The notes under the pieces: model-generated
Told to the model about the DNA's origin: nothing
Databases searched by the model: none
Seen by the model: the letters and a program-made list of their open reading frames with translations, nothing else
DNA from: Microbispora rosea
GTDB lineage: Bacteria > Actinomycetota > Actinomycetes > Streptosporangiales > Streptosporangiaceae
Reading direction: 5' to 3'
Assembly (NCBI RefSeq): GCF_900156315.1
Contig: NZ_FTNI01000023.1
Location: forward strand, 80,542-144,541
Length of the DNA stretch: 64,000 bases
Shown: positions 34,145 through 43,899 of the stretch, piece by piece
How positions within the stretch are numbered: position 1 is the first letter of the stretch
Layout: each line of letters starts with the position of its first letter
Position numbers and translations under genes: made by a program

Positions 34145-36130
34145 ATGCCCGGAAATGTGCTCGAAGCCGAGCGCGCCCATCTCGCGGCCTCCCGCGCCGC
34201 ACTGCGAGCGATGCGCGAGCACGCGCAGTCGCTGTCGGCGGACGCCGCCGGCGACTGGGTGTCGCAGCAGGTTCTGCAGGGCCTGCTCGACCAGCGGGTG
34301 GCCGCGCTGGCCGACCACCCCGACGCGCCGCTGTTCTTCGGCCGCTTGGACCGTGCGGCCGACGACGACCTGCCGAGCACGGTCTACGTCGGCCGCAGGC
34401 ACGTCCACGACGAGAGCAGCCGGCCCCTCGTGATCGACTGGCGCGCCCCGATCTCGCGCGCCTTCTACCAGGCCAGCCCCGCCGACCCCATGGGGGTGGC
34501 GCTGCGCCGCAGGTTCGGCTACCAGGGCGGCGATCTCACCGCGTACGAGGACGAACCACTCGACGGCAGGGCGCTCGGGCAGAGCAGGCTGCTGACCGAG
34601 GAGATCGAGCGGCCCCGCACCGGCCCGATGCGGGACATCGTGGCGACCATCCAGCCCGACCAGGACGAGATCGTCCGCGCCGACCTCGGCGTGACCGTCT
34701 GCGTGCAGGGCGCGCCGGGCACGGGCAAGACGGCCGTGGGCCTGCACCGCGCCGCCTACCTGCTGTTCACCCACCGGGAGAAGCTGTCGCGCTCGGGCGT
34801 GACGATCGTCGGGCCCAACCGGGCCTTCCTCTCCTACATCTCCTCGGTGCTACCGGCGCTCGGCGAGGTGAAGGTCGACCAGACGACGGTGGCCGGTGTC
34901 CTGGGCGACCACGCCCATCCCGAGGACCCCGCGGTGGCGGCCGTGAAGGGCGACGCCCGCATGGCCGAGGTCGTCAGGCGGGCGCTGTGGCTGCATGTGA
35001 CCAAGCCGGTCGAAGGGGTGCTGTTCACCAAGGGCATCAACCGCTATCGGGTGCCCGATCACGAGGTCCGTGAGATCGTCGCCTCGCTGCGCGGGACGAC
35101 GCGGTACGGCCCGGGCCGCGCCACCCTGGCCCAGCGGCTCGCCCACGCCGTGCTCGTCCAGATGGAACGGCGCGGCGAGTCGCCCGACGACCGGGTCCAG
35201 GACGCGGTGGCCCGGTCGAAGCCGGTCAAGGCCGTGCTCGACGCCGTATGGCCGAAGCTCACCCCCGAGCAGGTGCTGTTCCGGCTGCTGTCGGACCCCG
35301 AGTTCCTGGCCAAGGCGGCCCGGTCGGACCTCTCGCCGGAGGAGCAGCAGCTCCTCGTGTGGGGCAAGCCGTACAAGTCGCACCGGTCGGCCAAGTGGAC
35401 GGCCGCCGACGCGGCGCTGCTGGACGAACTCGGCGACCTGATCGAGCGGACCCCTTCGCGGGGACACCTCGTGGTGGACGAGGCGCAGGACCTGTCGGCG
35501 ATGCAGTTGCGGGCGCTCGGACGCCGCTGCCGCAACGGCTCGGCGACCGTGCTCGGCGACCTCGCCCAGGGCACGACACCCTGGTCGGCGCGTTCGTGGA
35601 AGACCGTGCTCGACCACCTCGGCCAGCCGTCCGGCGAGGTCACCGAGCTCACGCTCGGCTTCCGTGTGCCTCGCGAGGTCCTCGACTTCGCCGCGCGGCT
35701 GCTGCCCTCCGTCGCCCCCGAGCTCGCCCCGCCGCGCTCGCTGCGTCCCGGCGCCGGCTCCCTGTCCGTACGCCGTGAAACCGACGTCGCCGCCGCCCTC
35801 TCCGAGGCCGTACGGCAGGCCCTCGCGCAGGAGGGCTCCGTCGGTGTCATCGCCGCCGACTCCGCCCTTCCCGCGCTCTCGGCGGCCCTGGAGGCCACCG
35901 CGGTGCCGCACACGGTGCTCGGCCCGGACTCGACGGGCGACGACCGGGTGCTGCTGGTCCCCGCGACGCTCGCCAAGGGCCTGGAGTACGACCACGTGAT
36001 CGTCGCCGAGCCCGCCGCGATCGTGGAGGCGGAGGAGCGCGGCCTCGCCCGCCTCTACGTGGTCCTCACCCGGGCGGTAACGTCACTGACCGTCCTGCAC
36101 GGCCGCGATCTTCCCGAGGAGCTGCGATGA
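34145..36130 (+). CDS. helD: HelD-family RNA-polymerase-associated helicase
   Basis: A 661-residue UvrD-like SF1 protein. N-terminal coiled coil (EAERAHLAASRAALRAMREHAQS) that in HelD inserts into the RNA polymerase secondary channel, then a GYQGGDLTAYEDEPL-type region, Walker A GAPGTGKT (K near 195), DEAQD box near 444-448 (VVDEAQDLSAMQLRALGRR), and motif VI in LARLYVVLTRAV. HelD removes or recycles stalled RNA polymerase using ATP. The related HelR gives rifamycin tolerance, but I see no rifamycin-associated element upstream. Start 34145 has a strong GGAGGAG at six bases. Its stop overlaps the start of the GNAT gene (ATGA). Confidence 0.93.
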   Translation: MPGNVLEAERAHLAASRAALRAMREHAQSLSADAAGDWVSQQVLQGLLDQRVAALADHPDAPLFFGRLDRAADDDLPSTVYVGRRHVHDESSRPLVIDWRAPISRAFYQASPADPMGVALRRRFGYQGGDLTAYEDEPLDGRALGQSRLLTEEIERPRTGPMRDIVATIQPDQDEIVRADLGVTVCVQGAPGTGKTAVGLHRAAYLLFTHREKLSRSGVTIVGPNRAFLSYISSVLPALGEVKVDQTTVAGVLGDHAHPEDPAVAAVKGDARMAEVVRRALWLHVTKPVEGVLFTKGINRYRVPDHEVREIVASLRGTTRYGPGRATLAQRLAHAVLVQMERRGESPDDRVQDAVARSKPVKAVLDAVWPKLTPEQVLFRLLSDPEFLAKAARSDLSPEEQQLLVWGKPYKSHRSAKWTAADAALLDELGDLIERTPSRGHLVVDEAQDLSAMQLRALGRRCRNGSATVLGDLAQGTTPWSARSWKTVLDHLGQPSGEVTELTLGFRVPREVLDFAARLLPSVAPELAPPRSLRPGAGSLSVRRETDVAAALSEAVRQALAQEGSVGVIAADSALPALSAALEATAVPHTVLGPDSTGDDRVLLVPATLAKGLEYDHVIVAEPAAIVEAEERGLARLYVVLTRAVTSLTVLHGRDLPEELR

Positions 36131-36555
36131 CTTCGACCGGCGTAAGCGTCCGCCACGGAGCGCTCGACGACGTCCCGGCCCTCCTGCGGTTCTGGCTGGA
36201 GGCCGCGGAGAACACCGACAGGCACGACGACGCCGGCAAGGTCGTGGCCCTGATCGAGCGCGACCCCGAGGCGCTGCTCATCGCCGAGATCGACGGCCGC
36301 ATGGTCGGCACGCTCATCGCCGCGTGGGACGGCTGGCGCGCCCACCTCTACCGGCTCGCCGTGGATCCCGCCCACCGGCGGATGGGCATCGGATCACGGC
36401 TGATCCGGGCCGCCGAGGAGCGGTTCAGGGAGTTCGGCGCGTTCCGTGCCGACGCGATGGTCCTGCACGACAACGCCCTGGCGCACCACGCCTGGACGGC
36501 GGCGGGATACACGATGCAGACCGACTGCGCCCGCTGGGTCAGGCGCCTCACCTGA
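36127..36555 (+). CDS. GNAT N-acetyltransferase
   Basis: A 142-residue acetyltransferase. Acetyl-CoA motif A: LAVDPAHRRMGIGSRLIRAAEERF (about 79-102); preceding strand IAEIDGRMVGTLIAAWDGW and final beta strand AWTAAGYTMQTDCARWVRR. Overlaps helD by four bases (ATGA) and is translationally coupled with it. Substrate unknown, small molecule or protein N-terminus. Confidence 0.93.
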   Translation: MTSTGVSVRHGALDDVPALLRFWLEAAENTDRHDDAGKVVALIERDPEALLIAEIDGRMVGTLIAAWDGWRAHLYRLAVDPAHRRMGIGSRLIRAAEERFREFGAFRADAMVLHDNALAHHAWTAAGYTMQTDCARWVRRLT

Positions 36556-36569
36556 GGCGCACCACGGGA

Positions 36570-36601
36570 AAGGGCGGCTCCCCCGAGGGGGAACCGCCCT
36601 T
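36570..36601. terminator. bidirectional terminator, helD-GNAT and groEL
   Basis: AAGGGCGG/CCGCCCTT outer arms with an inner CCCCC/GGGGG stem around GA. The outer A/T ends give short T tracts on both strands. Confidence 0.85.
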
Positions 36602-36627
36602 CCGTTGAGACGAAGCAGGCAGATGGA

Positions 36628-38280
<1,653 letters not shown>

Positions 38281-38357
38281 TCAACGGACCGAGCCGACGC
38301 CCGCGACGGCTTGGACCCGCTATCCCTGCGCGGGCCCCATCGCCCCGATCCCGGTTG

Positions 38358-38384
38358 TTGTCACTCTCGACCTCAGAGTGCCAA
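38358..38384. promoter_or_regulatory. CIRCE element 2 (HrcA site)
   Basis: TTGTCACTC, a nine-base spacer, then GAGTGCCAA: two mismatches on the left arm and one on the right from the consensus. It lies about 20 bp downstream of the -10. Confidence 0.8.
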
Positions 38385-38389
38385 ACAAG

Positions 38390-38418
38390 TATTTAGCACT
38401 CTACCCCTGAGAGTGCAA
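38390..38418 (-). promoter_or_regulatory. groEL promoter
   Basis: On the minus strand TTGCAC (38413-38418) and TAAATA (38390-38395) are separated by 17 bp. Both hexamers lie in or beside CIRCE element 1. Confidence 0.75.
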
Positions 38419-38419
38419 G
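38393..38419. promoter_or_regulatory. CIRCE element 1 (HrcA site)
   Basis: TTAGCACTC-N9-GAGTGCAAG; left arm perfect, right arm one mismatch (consensus GAGTGCTAA). It spans the groEL promoter. Confidence 0.92.
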
Positions 38420-38722
38420 CGGAAGCCATGCTGACCAGCTTGGACGGTATGTCCAGAGCGACCCTCCGGAGCGACGCGCCGCCGGTCAGGACCGAGGAGC
38501 CGAGCGGGAGCCGAGCGGGAGCCGAGCGGGAGCCGAGCGGGAGCCGCGAGGAGCGCGGCCCCGCTCCGGACCCAGCGGCCCTTTCCCGCCCGAGCGGCCC
38601 TTTGCCGCCCGAGCGGCCGCGAAAGGCCCGCAGAAGGCATGCGGAAGGGCCTTGAAAGGGCCGCAGTGGCCCGCACGCGCCCGGAGCGGCCGAGTGGGAG
38701 CGAGACGGGTGGACCGGCAAGC
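38420..38722. other. 303-bp repeat-rich region between groEL and the cold-shock gene
   Basis: Holds an 11-base tandem repeat (38496-38550) and several direct repeats of CCCGAGCGGCC and AAGGGCC. No credible gene on either strand. Confidence 0.6.
38496..38550. repeat. 11-base tandem repeat
   Basis: Four exact GGAGCCGAGCG units and a fifth degenerate one, 80 bp upstream of the CIRCE elements. Confidence 0.9.
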
Positions 38723-38761
38723 GGAAGGCCCGGTGCGCGGGTCCCGCGCGCCGGGCCTTCC
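38723..38761 (-). terminator. cold-shock gene terminator
   Basis: Nineteen-base arms with a single mismatch around one T; outer arms GGAAGGCCCGG/CCGGGCCTTCC. It lies 16 bases past the cold-shock stop codon. Confidence 0.8.
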
Positions 38762-38777
38762 AAGGTCGATGACGGGA

Positions 38778-38978
38778 TCAGACGGCCCGTACGGCTTCCG
38801 CCTGCGGGCCCTTCTGACCCTGCGTGATGTCGAACTCAACCCGCTGACCCTGCTCGAGGGCCTTGTAGCCGTCCATCATGATTGCCGAGTAATGGACGAA
38901 CACGTCCTTACCACCGTCTACCGCGATGAAGCCGTAGCCCTTGTCCGCGTTAAACCATTTGACGGTGCCCTGCGCCAC
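38778..38978 (-). CDS. cold-shock protein CspA family
   Basis: 66 residues, the canonical single Csp domain: [17 protein letters not shown] (RNP1 KGYGFI) and VFVHYS (RNP2), ending EGPQAE-like [10 protein letters not shown]. Binds single-stranded nucleic acid as an RNA chaperone. GTG start 38978 with AGGAG about 10 bases upstream; an ATG at 39011 in the same frame would add 11 residues not typical for the family. The 5' region up to 39150 is relatively AT-rich, as with long leader Csp genes. Confidence 0.95.
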   Translation of the reverse strand: MAQGTVKWFNADKGYGFIAVDGGKDVFVHYSAIMMDGYKALEQGQRVEFDITQGQKGPQAEAVRAV

Positions 38979-39234
38979 TTCCGACTCCTCTTGCTGGGCT
39001 GGGGACCACACCCAAGAAGCCCCCGGTTTTGTCGATCGTCATCGACCATACCCGTGTCAAGCCGTAGGACAACAGAGTCAATCCGCAAACTACTACTTGG
39101 CGTTCGCTCAAAGCGGGACCGAAGAATATTCACTTTGCTGTTGAATAGTTGAGAGCTACACCATTTGCCACGGCATCGTATGACTTCTTCACCGATAGAA
39201 GCGCATGTCAGATGCTCGGCTCCGGTGCGGCGGC
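38979..39234. other. leader/promoter region of the cold-shock gene
   Basis: About 256 bp, AT-richer than its surroundings, including GAATATTCT on the minus strand near 39124-39132 as a possible -10. No gene or conserved RNA motif that I can recognise. Confidence 0.4.
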
Positions 39235-39510
39235 TCAGCCTCCGGCGACGGCGGGGATGACCGAAATCTGCACCCCGTCCGGCGTGGCGGTGTCCAGACC
39301 GTCGGCGAATCGGACATCCTCTTCTCCGACGTAGACGTTGACAAAACGCCGGATCTTACCCGTCTCGTCCAGGATGCGCCCGCCGATGCCGGGGTAGTCC
39401 GCGTCGAGCTTCTGCAGGACCTCGCGGAGCGTTCCTCCCTCCCCGCTCACCTCCGCGGCTCCGTTGGTGTACGTCCGGAGAATCGTCGGAATCCGCACGG
39501 AAACGCTCAT
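39235..39510 (-). CDS. MoaD/ThiS-type sulfur carrier protein
   Basis: A 91-residue ubiquitin-like beta-grasp protein ending VIPAVAGG. The free C-terminal Gly-Gly is the site for adenylation and thiocarboxylation by an E1-like enzyme (MoeZ/MoeB type), and no proteolytic maturation is needed. SVSVRIPTILRTYTNG and TLREVLQKLDADYPGI are typical of CysO/MoaD. It lies 45 bases downstream of the threonine-synthase-like gene and no other molybdopterin gene is close, so the carrier probably donates sulfur to that PLP enzyme. In mycobacteria the paralogous CysO works with CysM. Confidence 0.9.
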   Translation of the reverse strand: MSVSVRIPTILRTYTNGAAEVSGEGGTLREVLQKLDADYPGIGGRILDETGKIRRFVNVYVGEEDVRFADGLDTATPDGVQISVIPAVAGG

Positions 39511-39555
39511 TGTTCGCTCGCTTTCGTTACTGCCGATGGGCTTTTTGAAACGCTT

Positions 39556-40830
39556 TCAGTTGGCGAATGCCGCACGGAACGCGTCGAGAGAGGGACGGAT
39601 GACGGCGGCGGGACGGGCGTGCTCGGCCACCGCGTCGAGCGTCTTGAGCCCGTCGCCGGTGTTCAGCACCACGGTCTCGGCGTCAGGGTCGAGGCGGCCC
39701 TCGCGCACCAGCTTGCGCAGCACGCCGACCGTGACGCCGCCCGCGGTCTCCGCGAAGACGCCCTCGGTCCTGGCCAGCAGGCGGATCGCGTCGACCACTT
39801 CCCGGTCGTTCACGTCCTCCACGGCGCCGCCCGTCCGCCGCGCGATGTCGAGCACGTACGGCCCGTCCGCCGGGTTGCCGATGGCGAGGGACTTGGCGAT
39901 GGTGTCGGGCCGCACCGGCTGCACCACGTCCTGCCCGGCCTTGAACGCCTGGGATACCGGCGAGCAGCCCTCGGCCTGCGCCCCGAAGATCCGGTAGGGC
40001 CGATCCTCGACCAGCCCCAGCTTGACCAGCTCGCGGAAGCCCTTGTCGATCTTCGTGAGCTGCGAGCCGGAGGCCACCGGGATGACGATCTGGTCGGGCA
40101 GCCGCCAGCCGAGCTGCTCGGCGATCTCGTACGCCAGCGTCTTGGAGCCCTCGGCGTAGAAGGGCCGGAGGTTGACGTTGACGAAGCCCCACTTCTCGCC
40201 GAGCTCGTCGCCGATGAGCTCGGAGCAGAAGCGGTTGACCTCGTCGTAGGTGCCTTCGAGGGCGACCAGGCGGCCGCCGTACACCGCGGCCATGGTGATC
40301 TTGGCCGGCTCCAGGTCGGCGGGGATGAACACGCAGGAGTCCAGCCCGGCCCGGGCGGCGGCCGCGCCCACCGCGCCGGCGAGGTTGCCGGTGGAGGAGC
40401 ACGACAGCGTGTGGAAGCCGAAGGTGCGCGCGGCCTCCAGCGCGATCGCGACGACCCGGTCCTTGAAGGAGTGGGTCGGGTTGCCGGAGTCGTCCTTGAC
40501 GTGGAGCGACCGAAGGCCCAGCTCGGCCGCCAGCCTGTCGGCCTTCACGAGCTTGGTCCAGCCGGGCTGGAGGTTGGGCTTGGCCGCCACGCCGGCGGGA
40601 ACGGGGAGCAGGGAGCGGTAGCGCCAGATGTTCGCGGGGCCGGACTCGATGTCCTCCCGGCGAACCTCGCCGAAGTCGTACGCCACCTCAAGGGGGCCGA
40701 AACACTCCGTACAGGCGAAAATCGGGCCGAGCTCATAAAGAGCGCCGCATTCGCGACACGAAAGACCGGTGGCGGGGCCGAACTCGACGGTGTTCGCGGC
40801 AGTGTTAGCGGCAGTGCTGGTGTGCGCCAT
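39556..40830 (-). CDS. threonine-synthase-like PLP enzyme (candidate homocysteine synthase)
   Basis: A 424-residue fold-type II PLP enzyme. N-terminal zinc ribbon C25-x2-C28 ... C40-x2-C43; PLP Lys K123 in HSFKDR; the phosphate loop SCSSTGNLAGA; the gene is annotated as threonine synthase by similarity. The substrate of true ThrC is O-phosphohomoserine. An SAM-I riboswitch immediately upstream and a sulfur carrier downstream argue that this copy instead replaces the phosphate with sulfur to form homocysteine. I recall work on Streptomyces describing this for homologous genes but cannot verify it here. ATG 40830; an ORF start at 40929 lies within the riboswitch. Confidence 0.85.
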   Translation of the reverse strand: MAHTSTAANTAANTVEFGPATGLSCRECGALYELGPIFACTECFGPLEVAYDFGEVRREDIESGPANIWRYRSLLPVPAGVAAKPNLQPGWTKLVKADRLAAELGLRSLHVKDDSGNPTHSFKDRVVAIALEAARTFGFHTLSCSSTGNLAGAVGAAAARAGLDSCVFIPADLEPAKITMAAVYGGRLVALEGTYDEVNRFCSELIGDELGEKWGFVNVNLRPFYAEGSKTLAYEIAEQLGWRLPDQIVIPVASGSQLTKIDKGFRELVKLGLVEDRPYRIFGAQAEGCSPVSQAFKAGQDVVQPVRPDTIAKSLAIGNPADGPYVLDIARRTGGAVEDVNDREVVDAIRLLARTEGVFAETAGGVTVGVLRKLVREGRLDPDAETVVLNTGDGLKTLDAVAEHARPAAVIRPSLDAFRAAFAN

Positions 40831-40846
40831 GAAGCGAGGCCTTTCC

Positions 40847-40983
40847 CTCATCTTCGCTCGCGACCACCCTGGCCGCGAGCCGGAATTGGCACCTGTCCCG
40901 GCCGGGCCTCGTGGGCACGAGTTCGACACCGGGGAGGTTGCCGGGGCTTCGCAGGGCCGGTCCCTCCACCCCTCTGGATGAGC
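40847..40983 (-). ncRNA. SAM-I (S-box) riboswitch
   Basis: Minus strand shows the complete conserved core in order: P1 5' strand CTCATC, CCAGAGGGGTGGAGGGACC, GGCCCTGCGAAGCCCCGGCAACC, then GGTGCCAATTCCGGC and the P1 3' strand GATGAG. The 3' strand is followed by GGAAAGG, 9 bases before the ATG. No terminator hairpin lies between, so control is probably of translation, with the Shine-Dalgarno next to P1. Confidence 0.95.
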
Positions 40984-40996
40984 ATGTTCAGTTGTA

Positions 40997-41027
40997 GGAC
41001 CTTCAGAGGAAGGTCCCTAGCACTGTA
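40997..41027 (-). promoter_or_regulatory. riboswitch leader promoter and hairpin
   Basis: TACAGT (41022-41027, minus strand) is a possible -10; it is followed by a hairpin with arms GGACCTT/AAGGTCC (40997-41016), which may also end the sigma-factor transcript. Confidence 0.4.
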
Positions 41028-41080
41028 CCCCGGCGTCCCCGGTGTCCGTTCTTACGTCTCACATCGCGAGACGATTTGTA

Positions 41081-41632
41081 TCAGCCGTACGCCTCGCCGA
41101 GGGCGCTCTGCACGTACTTGCGGGCTTGGTGGATGCGGGACTTGACCGTCCCGAGGGGGATTTTCAGCTGGTCGGCGACCTCCGCGTAGTCGAGCTGGCA
41201 GATGTCGCGCAGCACGAGCGCCTGGGCGAGGTCGGGCCGCTCGGCCTCCAGCGCCTCCATCGCGTCGAGCAGGTCGAGCCGCGACCCCGCGATGACGCTC
41301 ACCCGCTGGGGATCCGGCCGCTGCTCGGGCAGCTCCTCCACTTGCTCCGACGAGCGCCGCTTGAGCGAGCGGTAGGTGGTCCTGGCGCAGTTCACGGTCA
41401 CGATGTGCAGCCAGGTGCTGAACTTGGCCCGCCCCTCGAACCTCGCGATGTTGCGCGCCACGGCGAGCAGCGTGTCCTGCGCGGCCTCCTCGGCGTCCTG
41501 CCGATACGGTAGAAGCCGCTCGCAGTGCCGCAGCACGTCGGGCTCGATGCGCCGCAGCAGCTCACCGAGCGCGCGGTGGTCCCCCCGGGCAGCCGATCGG
41601 GCCAGTTCCTCGGTCGTGTCGTCCAGTGCCAT
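41081..41632 (-). CDS. ECF-type RNA polymerase sigma factor
   Basis: 183 residues from ATG 41632 (MALDDTTEEL). Sigma region 2 (LGELLRRIEPDVLRHCERLLPYRQDAEEAAQDTLLAVARNIARFEGRAKFSTWLHIVTVN) and region 4 (LVLRDICQLDYAEVADQLKIPLGTVKSRIHQARKYV), with a loop of about 30 residues between. No anti-sigma gene follows; the next gene on this strand is behind the riboswitch. The in-frame ATG at 41665 is an alternative. Regulon unknown. Confidence 0.93.
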   Translation of the reverse strand: MALDDTTEELARSAARGDHRALGELLRRIEPDVLRHCERLLPYRQDAEEAAQDTLLAVARNIARFEGRAKFSTWLHIVTVNCARTTYRSLKRRSSEQVEELPEQRPDPQRVSVIAGSRLDLLDAMEALEAERPDLAQALVLRDICQLDYAEVADQLKIPLGTVKSRIHQARKYVQSALGEAYG

Positions 41633-41669
41633 GCCGTATCCAGCCCTCCCGCGATCGCTTGACATCCTA

Positions 41670-41696
41670 TTGACGGAGGTCGGCTTTTATTAATCT
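41670..41696 (+). promoter_or_regulatory. otsA promoter candidate
   Basis: TTGACG (41670-41675) and TAATCT (41691-41696), spacer 15 bp, about 40 bases before otsA. Confidence 0.4.
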
Positions 41697-41735
41697 TCCG
41701 GCATGCGCGCCCGCTCTGATCGAGGGAACCCGAAG

Positions 41736-43160
41736 ATGAGCAGCTCCGTTCTGATCGCGTCCAACCGGGGCCCCGTGTCCTTCACGCTGTCGGACGACGG
41801 CGGCCTGACCATGCGCAGAGGCGGGGGCGGGCTCGTCTCCGGTCTGTCCGAGGTGGTCAGGGACACCGACGTCCTGTGGGTCTGCGCGGCGCTGTCGGAC
41901 GGCGACCGGGGCGCGGTGCGCCAGACCCCCGGCGGGCGGCTCGACCGGGCCTTCGAGACCGGGCCGATCCGCATGCTGGACATTCCGCCCGCGGTCTTCC
42001 ACCGGGCCTACAACGCCGTGGCCAACTCGACCCTCTGGTTCGTCAACCACCTGCTCTACAACACGCCCTTCTCCCCCGAGTTCGGCACGCGCTTCCGCCG
42101 CGAGTGGGAGTCGTACCGCACGTACAACGGCGCCTTCGCGCTGGCCCTGGCAGAGGAGGCGGCCCACCGGGCGCGCGTCATGGTGCAGGACTACCACCTG
42201 ACGCTGGCCCCGGCGATGCTCCGGGTCGAGCGGCCGGACCTGCGCATCGCCCACTTCTCGCACACGCCCTGGGCGCCGCCGGAATACTTCGCGCTGCTGC
42301 CGGAGGACGTCGTGGCGGAGGTGCTGACCGGCATCCTCGGCGCCGACCACGCCGGATTCCTCACCGCGCGCTGGGCCCGCGCCTTCATGGACTGCTGCGA
42401 AACCCTGCTCGGCGCCTGCGTGGACCACGCCGCCCGCACGGTGACGTACGACGGGCGGACCACCAGGATCGGCGTGCACCCGCTCGGCGTGAACGGCGAG
42501 GCGCTGCGGGTCCGGGCGGCCGAGCAGGACGTCGAGTCGCACATGGCCGTGATCAGGGATCTCGTGGGCGACCGCAAGCTGATCGTGCGCATCGACCGCA
42601 CCGAGCTGTCCAAGAACATCGTGCGCGGCCTGCGGGCCTACCAGGAGTTCCTGTCCGCCCATCCCGAGTGGCACGGCCGGGTCGTCCACCTCGCGTTCGC
42701 CTATCCCTCCCGCCACGACCTGCCGGAGTATCGCGAGTACACGGCGGCCGTGCAGCGCTGCGCCAAGGAGATCGAGGACGAGTACGCGACCGAGGACTGG
42801 GACCCGCTGATCCTCAACGTGAACGACGACTACCCGCGCTCACTGGCCGCCTACCGGCTCGCCGACGTCCTGCTCGTCAACCCGATCAGGGACGGCATGA
42901 ACCTGGTGGCCAAGGAGGGCCCGATCCTGTCGCCCCGGTGCGCGCTGGTGCTGTCGCGCGAGGCGGGCGCGGCGGCCGAGCTGGGGGCCGACGCCCTGCT
43001 CGTCAACCCCTACGACGTGTCCGGCACCGCGGCGGCGCTGCACGAGGCGCTGACGCTGCCGGAGCAGGAGCGGCTCAGCCGCGGCCTGCGGCTGCGGGAG
43101 GCCGCCACCGCACTGCCGCCCCAGCGCTGGTTCGACGACCAGCTCGCCGCGCTGCACTGA
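41736..43160 (+). CDS. otsA: trehalose-6-phosphate synthase (GT20)
   Basis: A 474-residue retaining glycosyltransferase that joins UDP- or GDP-glucose to glucose 6-phosphate. N-terminal SNRGPVSF, GGGLVSGL phosphate-binding loop, WVCAALSDGDRG, the VMVQDYHL and HFSHTPW motifs, then the R-x5-K pair in VRIDRTELSKNI and the donor-binding LVNPIRDGMNLVAKEG. Start ATG 41736; the upstream in-frame ATG 41703 would add 11 residues without family match. otsB lies 1.3 kb downstream on the other strand, with two secreted-protein genes between. Compatible solute synthesis. Confidence 0.95.
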   Translation: MSSSVLIASNRGPVSFTLSDDGGLTMRRGGGGLVSGLSEVVRDTDVLWVCAALSDGDRGAVRQTPGGRLDRAFETGPIRMLDIPPAVFHRAYNAVANSTLWFVNHLLYNTPFSPEFGTRFRREWESYRTYNGAFALALAEEAAHRARVMVQDYHLTLAPAMLRVERPDLRIAHFSHTPWAPPEYFALLPEDVVAEVLTGILGADHAGFLTARWARAFMDCCETLLGACVDHAARTVTYDGRTTRIGVHPLGVNGEALRVRAAEQDVESHMAVIRDLVGDRKLIVRIDRTELSKNIVRGLRAYQEFLSAHPEWHGRVVHLAFAYPSRHDLPEYREYTAAVQRCAKEIEDEYATEDWDPLILNVNDDYPRSLAAYRLADVLLVNPIRDGMNLVAKEGPILSPRCALVLSREAGAAAELGADALLVNPYDVSGTAAALHEALTLPEQERLSRGLRLREAATALPPQRWFDDQLAALH

Positions 43161-43181
43161 CTCCGGCCGTCACCACCCGTC

Positions 43182-43203
43182 CTCCCGGCGCAGCGCGCGG
43201 GAG
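43182..43203. terminator. weak hairpin after otsA
   Basis: CTCCCG/CGGGAG arms (6 bp) between convergent otsA and the first duplicated secreted gene. Confidence 0.4.
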
Positions 43204-43208
43204 CACGG

Positions 43209-43808
43209 TCAGTGCCAGGTCGCGTTCTTGAGGATCGTGCTCAGCTGCGGGTGGTCCCACTGGTCCAGGACCAGGATCTTCGACGTGGGCAGATACCACT
43301 CGCGCTGGTTGTAGTGCAGCTTCACCCGCCACTTCTTGTCGACGCAGGTCGCCGCCCACTTGTGATAGTCGGCCCTGTGGCCGGGCCCGACCTGCCGCAG
43401 CCCCTTGCCGGCGAGCTTCCACTCGCCCTTGTACAGCTTGTAGCTCCTGGGACAGATGCTGACGTCGGTCGCGGGGTCGTAGCCGTACTTCGACTTGTAC
43501 GCCTGGAACGTGCGGAGCCCGATCTTGAGTGCCTTCGGGCCCAGCACCCAGAAGCTGTGGCACCCCCAGTCGCGGAAACCGAAGTCCTCGGTGCCGAAGG
43601 TGGGACACGAGCCCGTGATGACGCGCACCCAGTCCTTGTCGTCCTCGACCACCTTCCACGACGCGGGGATCGTGAGGGTCAGGCCGCTCCGCAGGTGGAC
43701 CTGCTTGGTGCTGCGGCTCTCGCTCGCGGACGCCGCCGCCGGAGCGGTCAGGGTGGCCGCGAGCACGGCCAGGCCGGCCGCCGCGGCCGGGATCGTCTTT
43801 CTGAACAT
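43209..43808 (-). CDS. secreted protein of a tandem-duplicated family, copy A
   Basis: 199 residues. Sec signal peptide (MFRKTIPAAAAGLAVLAATLTAPAAASAS), then a mature domain with four Cys (GSCPTFGTED, WGCHSFWVLGPKALKIG, ICPRSYK, ATCVDKK) and a conserved end SKILVLDQW ... ILKNATWH. The start is the ATG at 43808, seven bases after TAATGT; the GTG at 43817 overlaps the -10. It is a full paralogue of the 199-residue gene directly upstream. Family unrecognised. Located between otsA and otsB. Confidence 0.85.
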   Translation of the reverse strand: MFRKTIPAAAAGLAVLAATLTAPAAASASESRSTKQVHLRSGLTLTIPASWKVVEDDKDWVRVITGSCPTFGTEDFGFRDWGCHSFWVLGPKALKIGLRTFQAYKSKYGYDPATDVSICPRSYKLYKGEWKLAGKGLRQVGPGHRADYHKWAATCVDKKWRVKLHYNQREWYLPTSKILVLDQWDHPQLSTILKNATWH

Positions 43809-43815
43809 GCCGGGC

Positions 43816-43821
43816 ACATTA
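43816..43821 (-). promoter_or_regulatory. -10 of copy A, leaderless
   Basis: TAATGT on the minus strand, followed by GCCCGGC and ATG. The same layout is found for copy B. Confidence 0.65.
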
Positions 43822-43899
43822 GGCGTGTTCGCTTGCAGGCGACTTGCGGCCCGATGGACGACATGCGGCCCGACAGGCGGAAGGTCACCGAACGCGGCG

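Noticed and set aside
38420..38760. CRISPR-like array from the repeated GAGCCGAGCGG units
   Set aside because: Units are contiguous 11-mers without spacers and no cas gene is present.
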